NCBI GenBank assembly: GCA_022494885.1
Contig: JAGVSM010003557.1
Coordinates: 1-64,000 of the forward strand
From: Micrasema longulum
Taxonomy: Eukaryota; Arthropoda; Insecta; Trichoptera; Brachycentridae
Reading direction: 5' to 3'
DNA length: 64,000 nt
Shown here: piece after piece, positions 55,095 to 64,000 of the stretch
Layout: the number at the start of each line of letters is the position of its first letter
Position numbering within the stretch: the stretch's first letter is position 1
The notes under the pieces: generated by a model
What the model was told of the DNA's origin: nothing
Seen by the model: the letters and a program-made list of their open reading frames with translations, nothing else
The model's database searches: none
Translations under genes and position numbers: made by a program

Positions 55095-55350
55095 TGTCGG
55101 CCTCGTGGTGTTGTGGTCAGCGCGTTTGCCTACCGTGCGATAGGTCTCTGGTTCGACTTCCGACATGGTTGACATGAAATATTTATTTGAAAGGGTGTTT
55201 TCACATCAGAATATTTCATCGTCCTTGGACTGGTATCTGAAGCGTAAGACTGATCATCTTACCTTCATGTAATAAAAAATGGTAAAGATACACAGCGATT
55301 GGTGTACCAATGCAGAGCACTATGCGCCATTAGGTGCGGAAATGGAATGT
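55095..55350 (+). mobile_element. SINE S1 (copy 7, complete reference copy)
   Basis: It starts GTCGGCCTCGTGGTGTTGTG with A-box-like TGGTCAGCGCGTTTG and B-box-like TGGTTCGACTTCC. The body has GACATGGTTGACATGAAATA, TTTCATCGTCCTTGGACTGG and GACTGATCATCTTACCTTCA. It ends GCGCCATTAGGTGCGGAAAT and a short TG-rich tail. About 255 bases. Confidence 0.9.
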
Positions 55351-55374
55351 TGTGTTGTTGTTGTATGTGTATAT

Positions 55375-55700
55375 ATATATTTAACATATTACAACAGAGA
55401 TGAAGAACATTTTAAAGAAGGCAATATAGATGTCTAGGCATCTACAGGGCTTATGACCTGTTATTGGCTGGTTTAAGTGGCCACTTTACACACTGTGTAA
55501 CATTCACCATTCTGCCCATATTTGAACATTTATATTTCTTCAATTCTTTCATCTGTTGAAGTTTGTGAAGTTAAAGAGCTGAAACCTTTACACATGCGAG
55601 TGAGATTCATATAATTGAATTATTTCACCTGCATACTAAGCAACGCCTGAAATTTTTATTTTTTCAATTTCTATACTTCTTCATGGACCAGGTGAATTTA
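55375..55700. repeat. Foldback repeat T (copy 5, left part)
   Basis: ACATATTACAACAGAGATGA, GGCATCTACAGGGCTTATGA, AAGTGGCCACTTTACACACT and TACTTCTTCATGGACCAGGT. This is the least rearranged unit in the window. It is interrupted by a LINE family D 3' UTR and resumes at 55970. Confidence 0.8.
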
Positions 55701-55734
55701 ATATTTAATATTTTAATATTTAATATTTAATATT

Positions 55735-55960
55735 TTTAATATTTTATTTATATTTTATTTATTTAAAGAAAACAACAGCCATTACAACAAAAAATACAGT
55801 ATGTACAAATAAACCAAAATTTTAGGCCAATTATAGTTTTCTATATAAAAACTAAATAGAATGTAAAAAATTTTAAAAAAAGCGTACCTGTATTAAGCCA
55901 CTCCGTATCATATCACTTGCAAAAAATAAAAAAATTAATAATAACTAAAAGTACAAAATT
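55735..55960 (-). mobile_element. LINE family D 3' UTR (copy 3), inserted in repeat T
   Basis: (TTTA)n, then AAAACAACAGCCATTACAAC, AAATAAACCAAAATTTTAGG, CCAATTATAGT and GCCACTCCGTATC are the inverse of 46850-47010. Confidence 0.65.
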
Positions 55961-55969
55961 TAATTTATC

Positions 55970-56075
55970 AACAATATTTTGAGTTCGTCCAAATTTTAGT
56001 TAATGTTAACAGCTCCCCAGGGAGTTGAATCCAGTCCTTGCCGACAAAAATTTGGACAAACTCAAAATATTGTTT
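55970..56075. repeat. Foldback repeat T (copy 5, right part)
   Basis: CAATATTTTGAGTTCGTCCA and its inverse TTGGACAAACTCAAAATATT bound a segment with CTCCCCAGGGAG and TTGAATCCAGTCCTTG. The 26-base outer arms show the terminal inverted sequence of T. Confidence 0.75.
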
Positions 56076-56099
56076 ATGTATATATATATTTATATAGTG

Positions 56100-57055
56100 T
56101 TAAATAAATAAATAATCCGTTACAGAAAAACGCTGTTTCTGAAAAATTATTTAGTAAGGATGTACCCATTTTTTATATTAACCACACAAATATTGCTAAT
56201 GTATAATGTTATGTAATTATAATTGATTTTTGGTTACTTTATATTAATTTTTTTAGCCCAAAAAACGCAAATATGTTTGTGAACGTGTAAAAAAATCTTA
56301 TCGAAAATTAATTAAATAAATAATTAGTTCCTTTTCAAAATTATCTTTTCTCCAAATTTCAACATTATCTTTTAAAGCGTTGTACATAATTGCCAAGTGA
56401 AAAATTAGTTCATATATTTTATTGTGTATTTTTATGTGTGTCCAAAACAATATTGTGTACAACTAACTCATTACTGATTGCAAAATGTTAATCATAAATC
56501 AGCAGCTCGCTCAATCAAAACCAACAATCAACATTGATATTTAATCGAACCGTTAGTTGTTTCTATTTCAATTTGTCATTACTTATTCAATCAAGTATGA
56601 ATGTGTAGGTATAGATACTCACAGTGAATTAATAACGAATTCAATCAAAAACCTTTAAAAATTATTTAGCGCAACAGTCGGATTAAATCTAATCAAACGA
56701 TAATTTCACAAACAAAGTTTTTAAATATTTAAGTCTTATATCCCGGGTGTTTATTACGAATTTGAAATTTTTAAAATTTAATTTTTTAAAACGTATCTGC
56801 TGAAATTCGAAAGCAGCGAGTTAATTTTTTAAAGACTGGAAATAAAAAATTAAATTCCACACAGTCATGGTCAAAATAGCTTTGTCCTCAAAGGTGTGAA
56901 AACTATAATAATCTCTCTATAAATTTTAAGTAAATCTAAAGATTTTTTTTTAACACGAGTAAAAACTGCATTAAATGTTGATTAGTATGAATGTATTATA
57001 ATTTTTTTTTTTCTTTGAATATTCTATTTTTTTTTCTCGTATACTCGTATATTCA
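56100..57055. other. Gene-free AT-rich DNA
   Basis: No repeat or coding recognised. Confidence 0.4.
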
Positions 57056-57059
57056 AAAT

Positions 57060-57665
57060 TATACAAACTCTTATAAATAAAGAATTACAACAACGTAAGT
57101 CACTCTCCAAGCACAAGAGTTAATATCTTTTTTTGGAGAGTTACAGTGATAACATTTACTAGATGTATAAAAGTAGATCTGTATATTTTTATATACATAT
57201 TTTGACTCGTATGAAGACTCTTCTTCATTTCATAGTTTAACTTCCCTTACTAAACGTAGAAGCATTTCTGATTTGTTGAATTTTATCGATAGTCCATATC
57301 TCTTGGAGCGTATTTTAATCAATTGTCCCGTAAAGTCAACACGATAAGTTCATTTTTTTAATAATTTATTCCCCAAAAAAAATATGTTCAAAACGCGTTT
57401 ATTTATCTTGGCTGCTCCAAATTTTACTTCCTAAATACAAAATTTTGTGACTTCAAAAAAAAACTTTTTGAAACGCTAAAATAAAACATTTGTCTTTATT
57501 TTTTTTATCTTTTCTTATATGATATATTATTTTTCTCTTTACTGTGTAACATGTTCTCTCATGTTATTTGTGAATAACTTTAACTGGATGTATGTTCTAT
57601 TTTTTTATATTTTGTATTCTTATAAAACAACCGTTGTTTTTCCTTAATAAATAAAAATAAAATAT
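57060..57665 (+). mobile_element. LINE 3' UTR with stem-loop
   Basis: ACTCTCCAA (57102-57110) pairs with TTGGAGAGT (57135-57143) around GCACAAGAGTTAATATCTTT. The element ends in TTAATAAATAAAAATAAAAT near 57660. The loop word CACAAGAG is shared with the 1304-1344 stem-loop, whose stem differs. Confidence 0.5.
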
Positions 57666-57669
57666 AAAA

Positions 57670-58370
57670 TAAAAATAGAATTTAAAAAACATGTACCTTT
57701 TATGAAATTTATAAATAAAAAACAGTATCTCAGTATTTTTTGGTAAATGTCAATATTCAGCATAACTCAGATTTTATTGAAACTTTGACAACTGGCTTCT
57801 AGCTGGTATGTTTGTTTTGGAGCGAATTTCTCACGTATTTGTAAATGATATGTTAAGAAAGTTTTTAACATATTATGGTTAAATTAAATTAAGTTGATTG
57901 AATAAACATATATTGTAGGACAATAACATATTTCAAATGAATTTTGTCGGTTGAAGACCCATTATTTATAAATAAAATAAAATTTCAATGATTTCTTAAG
58001 TATAAAAAATAAAAAACCATTAAAACCAAAAAAACAAATAATTCAAATTTCATTCATAGTAAAAAATTGAAAATCTTCAATAATTAATTTGGGACTGAAA
58101 GGGTTTTTGGTGCCTTTATACAAGGCACCAAAAATATAATTTCGTAAACATGCCAATAACACCGCTTATTTCAAGATTTTTAAATTCTTTAATGAAGTCT
58201 AGTTACAGTGAAAGGATTGCTATTACTACATTTGACAATTTCATTATAACATATATAGTAAAACTACTTTCTTTGGTGGAAAAGGACTGTAAAATATTGC
58301 AAAAATCTAATGTATAAAAAATAAAAAAACATTTAAAATATTATTCTTTAATGATTCCTTTTGTACACAT
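57670..58370. other. Gene-free AT-rich DNA with a perfect hairpin
   Basis: Nothing recognised except the hairpin listed next. Confidence 0.4.
58104..58134. other. Perfect 13-bp hairpin
   Basis: TTTTTGGTGCCTT, loop TATAC, AAGGCACCAAAAA. No attached element identified. Confidence 0.8.
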
Positions 58371-58375
58371 CATCA

Positions 58376-58614
58376 GCATTGCCATTCCGCACCTAATGTT
58401 GCATAGGGAACTGCATTGGTACGCCAATCGCAGCGTATCTTGATCAGATGTCTTACGATGGTCTTATGCTTTGGGCACCAGTCCAAGGACTATGAAATAT
58501 TCTGTTTTAAAAACACGTTTTTAAATCACTATTTCATATCAACCATATCGTGAATCGAACCCAAGACCTCTTGCGTGGTAAGCTAACGCCCTAACCACTA
58601 CACCACGAAGCCGA
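58376..58614 (-). mobile_element. SINE S1 (copy 8)
   Basis: CCGCACCTAATGTTGCATAG, GGGCACCAGTCCAAGGACTA, GTGAATCGAACCCAAGACCT and AACCACTACACCACGAAGCC. Complete head; a short deletion in the middle (TTGATCAGATGTCTTACG). Confidence 0.9.
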
Positions 58615-58639
58615 GGCAATTTTTTTGTTCTTGTAAGAA

Positions 58640-59345
58640 AGAAAAAATGTATTTTTTTTAATAAAAACAAAAAATAATTACGTATCCTAACTCTATGAGG
58701 CCAAGAACCCTATGTTGAGTTGGGATACAAAATAATGTAAAGTGAAAACATACATATTATTAAACGATTCCAAAAAAATACATTATAACATAAACACAAC
58801 CTAAATATGTATTTTAATAAACCTCTGGACAGCAAGCTTTATAGTACATAAATCTATGCAATATTTCGCGGCAGTCTCCTGCAATGGTCTCCTTCCTTAG
58901 ACAAAAGCCAAACTTGAACACTTCTCCTGAAAATAGCTTTCGTTTCGGAGAACTTAATATTTTCATTCAGGACATTAAATACTTTTGGGGTCACAAAAGA
59001 TAATTTTTTTCTCAGCAAAAGTCGTACGTGTTTTTGGTATTAAATAGTTCAAAATACAGAAAAACCTCGTAGGAGCATTCTTCTGAAATCTCCTCTAGTA
59101 ACTGGAATCTGTCAATGACTCATTTTTTAAAATGTCTAATGTCCATTACTTTTATTAGTTGAAAATGTCTCAGATTGGAAAGTGGCTCGAAGCATCACTC
59201 TTAGTATTTTTTTTATTTTTTTTAGAAAAGATATATTTGATTACTTTTTGTTTTGCCGTGCAATCTCCCCAGCCCACTATATCAAAGGATGCCACTGACC
59301 GTAAAAGAGAAAAATGAACCGTTCTGAGAGTGCCAATGTCAAAGG
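58640..59345 (-). mobile_element. LINE family N, RT remnant with 3' stem-loop (copy 2)
   Basis: Minus-strand words near the 5' end are TVHFSLLRSVASFDIVGWGD, then KIKKILRVMLRA, RMLLRGFSVF, LLLRKKLSFVTPKVFNVLNE and KFSETKAIFRRSVQVWLLSK. These are the GxxxWG...RxIL and NPxxFNxL motifs of the LINE thumb and C-terminus. The 3' end has the 12-bp stem GTATCCTAACTC/GAGTTGGGATAC (58682-58728). Confidence 0.65.
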
Positions 59346-59470
59346 CGTTAAATGACGGTCGTATAAAATTTAGTAAACCTATCTGCAGTGTGATTCTGCC
59401 TCCTAGAGAGTGTTCTGAATCGCACGCACGCAGGTACCAACTCGCGATATTTTACTTTTGACAATTTATC

Positions 59471-60531
59471 AGGGCCTCGATTATGATGGGAAGATAAAGA
59501 CGTCATACCTTCACCTTGATGGTATAGTAGAAGATAAATTCCCTCTAGCAATTATAAAGATACACTACCAACCCCCACCTTTAAGTTTTAGGTAGGTACA
59601 TCGATATGAATCAAGGGGAAGCGTAAGTCACGGTACACATATCTACGCTCTAAAATGACATAGCTTCAGTATGACGTCATAGTTGAAGATAAAAGTCTCC
59701 CGACCGATATCGATACCCCCCCACCATCAAGTTTTGATGTAAGTACATCATTTTATACCGACGAGTCTAGAAACCCTCGATACGTTTATTTACGCTTTAA
59801 AAGTGTCAAAAATTTCGTTCCTCCGAAAATTTTTTCCTTTAATTATGATTTATTAAAAAAAATTATCGTTTTGAGGCTGGCTTTTTTTTTTTCTTAAAAG
59901 CCTATTAAAAATATGAGAGAAATAACTAAGTTTTGAAGTCGAATTAAATTCCGACATAACTGTCACTTTAATAAAATAAACCCTTAGATGTGGAAATAAT
60001 GTCTCTAGGTTCTCTCCAATTAACAAATAAGAGGATCTAGGCGTCAGAAAGTTACCACTCTAAAAAAATAATTTAGTTATCATATTTTTTCCATCTGTTT
60101 TACTATCTTTCCGAGTGTATGTATCGAGGCGTTATAGGAGCCGGCTTTGTAGTCGATCGGTACAGATCGATATATACATACAGACAATCGTTAAGTGTAC
60201 CGTCTAGGTGATTTCCAAAAGTCATGCAAAATTCATGTTCAAGCTAGCATTTTTTGCTTGAATTGGCATTTATTGGAGTTTATAATCGCTTTGAATTGAG
60301 CACTTTTTATTACAGAAGCCTATTTAAAATAAAAATGAGAATTATTTTTAATGTAAATGACGTAAAAAACGCGGACTAATTGTTTGCGGTCATTCCAATG
60401 GCTTGTTTCGATCATATGTTATCGATATGACAAGTAGGTAGAACATACCTAGGTAAGATACAGATAGTACAGAAGTTAAGTATACCGTCTCGATATATAT
60501 AGATGAAGATAGCGTTCATAATCGAGGAACG
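59471..60531. mobile_element. Candidate 1.06-kb TIR element upstream of the exon
   Basis: The left end is GGGCCTCGATTATGATGGGA with AGATAAAG. The right end on the minus strand is GTTCCTCGATTATGAACGCT with ATCTTCATC. Both resemble the GGGCCCCGAT...GGAAGTTAAC...ATCTTC termini at 13841-14086. Inside, ACAGAT..GATA..TACA/GTTAAGT.TACCGTCT is present twice (60165-60210, 60460-60495). No transposase frame. It could instead be a chance pair of short repeats. Confidence 0.5.
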
Positions 60532-60826
60532 GGACAATTGAAAAACAAGCGGGTCTGAAATTTCAAAGATATTTATCTCATCATTACAGTCCCGTATCCC
60601 GTGGTAGCGTTACTGAATTTGCATCAGTAGCCAATATATAAATCATTTTAAAAGATTCTAGTTGAAATAGTTAAGGTACATTTGATTGTTTAGTTTCCAA
60701 ACAGTTCTTTAGTTGATGTCAGACAAGACATCATATGCTTACCTTAATATTTAATATTTTGTCTCTTACACAATCTAAATATTTTAAACTACAAAGACTG
60801 AGGATGTGTTTCTTTACTATTTTCAG

Positions 60827-61016
60827 GCTGTAGGGTTGAATGGCGTGGTGTCGGCGTGGAACCCTTCGCCCCCGAGCCAGGGCTGCGGGGCCCGCCTGGT
60901 GTCGGGGCTGTTCACGCGGTCCCAAATGCCCCTCGGGTACACTCTGCTGACCACGATCCCTCAAGGGGCGTGCAGAATCAACGTCACGGAGATGCACCAC
61001 TCCAACAACTACCTAG
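60827..61016 (+). CDS. Internal exon of an ADAMTS / ADAMTS-like / papilin-type extracellular matrix protein (spacer domain)
   Basis: The only host exon supported here. The acceptor is TTTACTATTTTCAG (AG at 60825-60826) and the donor is GTAAGA at 61017. The exon is 190 bases, giving 63 codons plus one base (G), so it leaves in phase 1. The product includes AVGLNGVVSAWNP, ARLVSGLFTRSQMPLGY, TLLTTIPQGACRINVTEM and SNNYL. The stretch from RLVSG to NYL matches the beginning of the ADAMTS spacer, where the family continues A-L; a split codon starting with G fits that Ala. NVT is an N-glycosylation sequon. VGLNGVVS resembles the VGCDGVxGS that precedes the spacer, but the Cys is Leu and the usual CGVCGGDxSxC is reduced to QGCGARL. 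Proteins of this family are secreted and bind or remodel extracellular matrix. The exon is much more GC-rich than its surroundings. Which member (protease, ADAMTSL or papilin) cannot be told from one exon. An acceptor a few codons later (after GAGCCAG) is possible. Confidence 0.8.
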
Positions 61017-63040
61017 GTAAGAATAGTTGATTTAATATTTATCGTATGATTTTTCAAAGAACGGTCTATTGGAATTTAAGCGAGCTTGGAGAATACCTAG
61101 GTATTATTTATTCAATTTCAATTTAAACCAAAAAAAAATATACTTAGTTGATGGAACCTACCATGAATACTGTCGTTTTTACACTCAATCGATTTTTTTG
61201 ATCTATGGAAATAAAATTGTATCTAGCAACTCTATTTGAACTGTTTTGAAATTTAAACAGCTATAAAAATATTTTCAATTTTGAATATGACATATGCCCA
61301 TTTTAGATCGTACAAATGCACGCGGCACAGTAAAACTACCTGGGTGAATTGATTTGTATTGTATCATTTTTTGCTTAATGGCAGGCAAACATTTTAACCT
61401 CTAACTACAAGGCCAACTTATATTTACTAGATTTTTTTTGCAGGATTTTTACCCAAAAGTAGCCGTGCTAAACAAAATTAAAAAATACATGTATCTTCAT
61501 GTTCTAAATATACAATTCATCCCAATTTTATCGTGTTGTGAATTTAGACCATACGTTTGAAATGAACTTTTGCCTTATTTTACACCGATTCGGTAAAATT
61601 CTTTTTTTATCCGCTTATTAACCTAACTTCTTGAATGCATATTTTCGATGAATTAAAACATTTTGTGTGTTTCTTGATACCACTATTTATGATGGCAAAT
61701 TCTTCTTTGCGACATTCTGATCACTCTGAACAACAAAAAAATCATTGCGAGGCCTAAAAGGCTGTGATTTTTAGGCGTCCAAGATTCCAATTAACCTAGA
61801 CCCGAAAGGCTGATTAACAAAGGCCGGGAGGGCCGCAACAGTTTTCCAACTTGTAGCAATGATTTGCTTATTGAAATTATTTTTACGCGTACTCTTGAGA
61901 TAAATAACATATTGTATGATTGGAAGAACATAATTTAGAACATTGCTTAAAAAAAACTTCCCAAAAAATCAAGAAATCAAAATTAACCTGTGAGAAATAT
62001 CATTTTAAAATACGTGTAAATAATTGTATGTTAACCAACATACTACTAACTTATAGATTAGAAGACATTCCAATTTCAAAAATTCTTTAAAAGCTTAACT
62101 TTTTCACATGATTTATGTTAAGCGTGTTCGGCTTTCAGTTTAAAAAAAAACAAATGTGTCTAATTTAAACACGCATTTTGACAAAAAACTGCTATTTATT
62201 CAAATCCTTTGCGTATTCAAAATATCAGTAGTGAGATGAACTAAAACCACATTATATTTACATTACTTACCACTTTTGAATTTATTAGCATATCATCATT
62301 TATATTTTGTGCATAGAAATGAGGAATTGAGAACACTCAGATATAAGGATATATTTAAACTGTCTTTGATTTTAAGGAATGCAACATACTCTTACCACAC
62401 ACCTTTGGCCTGCATGTGTCAGGTGTGTAAAACATAAACTGTCGTCGACATATTTTATGATCCTTGCTCAACGTTTGCGAATAATCTCTAAGGAATAAAT
62501 TTGAATTAACGACATTATATAAGTACACGCTTATAACTTATTTTGTAATAGAAATATATTTTCAATAAAAACACAAATGTCAAATGTAATTACATCTATT
62601 CTGTGTAATTTTGCAGATGGTTGATAATAATAAACAGGCATGTTAAAATGTACCGAGTATCGACATATATCTATAAATTTAATTACCCAATAAAATAGAA
62701 TAATTCAAATGGCACACCAGATAATTCTTCTAAATGCGAGAGGTAAATCAAAATCCCATATTTCAAGATAGACAAATTAATGATTTTTCATAATTTAAAC
62801 ATCTTTTATTTTTTAATAAGAGGCTTAAAAGTAAACTTGTTTTAATATAATAATCATCATTACAAAAACACACATTTTAAAAATCTTTGCGAGTACTGTT
62901 TGTTTTCTTATTATACAAAACCTCTAACTTGGCGTCAATTTACAATAAAAACATAATAATTTGTCTTTGTTATTGTTGGAATTAGAAATAAACGCTATTT
63001 ACCATGTGAGAGGACGAAAAATTTGATTCGGCACAGTAAT
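61017..63040 (+). other. Intron (5' part) of the ADAMTS-family gene
   Basis: Begins at the GTAAGA donor. No further exon with plausible splice sites and family motifs could be found to 63040. 61735-61850 contains GAGGCCTAAAAGGC, GACCCGAAAGGCTG and GGCCGGGAGGGCC, a small GC-rich cluster of unknown origin. Confidence 0.6.
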
Positions 63041-63047
63041 AATTCAG

Positions 63048-64000
63048 TATTTATTTATTTTACATAAACGGCATAAATTGCCTTTAACAAATACATTGAA
63101 TATAAATATGAAGAAAAAAGAAACATATATATGTAATTACAAAAAAAAAAAGGAACAATTATAACAATAGTTACAAGTTAATACGCATAAGCAACCAAAA
63201 ATATTTTTAAAATATGTACATAAATATTATAAAGCAAAAAATTTTTAAACATACAAAAAAGTTCATGAATTATATGTGAGAAAAAAAAATCAAACTCGTT
63301 TTACAACTATCAAGTCCAGAACCAAATATATCAGCCTTATGCTCATACTGATTACCATATGTGTGGAGCCTGGGGATAGGCGAATGCATGTGATAGTCGG
63401 TTCAAGAACTTGCAGAACAAAAATGAGATCTGCGGCGGGTATGTCGACCAGGTATATGGAAACACACCAACTCCAGCAAATCTGAACAGTCAATAAATTA
63501 ATTATTTATCAATTTATAAAGTAATATTAGGTCTACTAGAATTCTGCAGTCGGAAAGTTTAATTTTTTTTTACAAAGATAACAATTGATTATTATTATAT
63601 AAAGCAGCTGGAATGTGCAGTTTAAAATTTAGATTTTTTAGAAATTTCTTCTAGACGCGTTCAAGTGTGTCAGAATGTACACTTTAACGGGGCTACCAAA
63701 CTGGAGAAATATATTCTAAACGACTTCTAACCAAGGTGTAATAAAGTCGATTGATTAGTAATATATTTTTTAATTTGCCAGTAACCCTGCAAATGAATCC
63801 CCAATATACTTAGCGCCTTATTTGAGATCATGTCAATATGTTTGATAAATGTAAGTGTATCATAAAAAAATAATTAGAGCGTGGTTCAAAAAATAGTAAA
63901 AAATTAAAGGTTTCTTACTTTTAGAAAAATTAATAACTTGGGAATTATCTGTATTGAGAAACAGATTAATTTTATTGCACCACTCGTGAATTTTGTTGAG
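63048..64000 (-). mobile_element. LINE remnant in the intron, running off the window
   Basis: From the right edge the minus strand reads LNKIHEWCNKINLFLNTDNS, QVINFSKSKK (RT region just after the catalytic motif), then LVRSRLEYISPVW, DTLERV-stop-KKFL and LNFKLHIPAALYN. This is the LxxIxxWCxxNxLxLN...LVRSxLEYxSxVWxP order of many insect LINEs. The 3' end at 63048-63110 has TTTATTTATTTTACATAAAC and GGCATAAATTGCC. Stops are frequent. Antisense to the host gene if that gene continues. Confidence 0.75.

Noticed and set aside
60731..61000. 89-codon minus-strand frame overlapping the exon
   Set aside because: It is the shadow of the ADAMTS-type exon. The plus-strand product has family motifs and splice sites; the minus-strand product is low in motifs and rich in Arg/Pro from GC content.
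1..64000. CRISPR array, bacterial operons, rRNA genes or LTR retrovirus
   Set aside because: No regularly spaced short repeats, no ribosome-binding-site-led gene clusters, no rRNA-like sequence and no paired long terminal repeats with gag-pol motifs were seen.

Overview
This window looks like a piece of an insect nuclear genome, most likely a moth or butterfly (Lepidoptera). It is strongly AT-rich, has no operons or dense coding, and contains one short GC-rich exon with consensus splice sites in a sea of degraded retroelements. The lepidopteran assignment rests on the mix of tRNA-headed SINEs, several LINE families with short microsatellite tails, and a Helitron with an A|TC...CTAG|T boundary and the ending GTCTGTCGGGTCATCTAGT. 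It is an inference, not proof.

Gene content: only one host coding exon can be supported, at 60827-61016 on the + strand. It encodes the start of an ADAMTS/ADAMTS-like/papilin-type spacer domain (motifs SGLFTR, PLGY, TIPQGACRINVTEM, SNNYL). It leaves in phase 1, so the gene continues to the right beyond position 64000, and probably starts upstream. The rest of the window appears to be intronic and/or intergenic DNA.

Layout: 1-6500 is a stack of LINE 3' ends, including a three-deep nest (3015-4640) and a Penelope-like element with a GIY-YIG endonuclease remnant (4660-5330). 7-19 kb holds LINE ends, SINEs, two TIR elements and Helitron-like DNA. 19.6-25 kb contains a low-copy repeat, one copy of which is interrupted by a CR1-like LINE while the other copy preserves the empty site. 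26-42 kb carries a foldback repeat family (here called T), a 417-425 bp TIR element with 4-bp target duplications (here called M), a large palindrome, a complete non-autonomous Helitron and the best-preserved LINE reverse transcriptase (41.7-42.7 kb). 43-59 kb has more LINE and SINE remnants and two less repetitive stretches with transcription-factor-like motifs. 59.4-61 kb has a 1.06-kb TIR-bounded element ending about 300 bp before the exon. The window ends inside another LINE.

Most protein-like open frames are reverse-transcriptase C-termini that carry stops or frameshifts; none looks active. Letters used for repeat families (R, H, F, T, M and so on) are labels made up for this window only.
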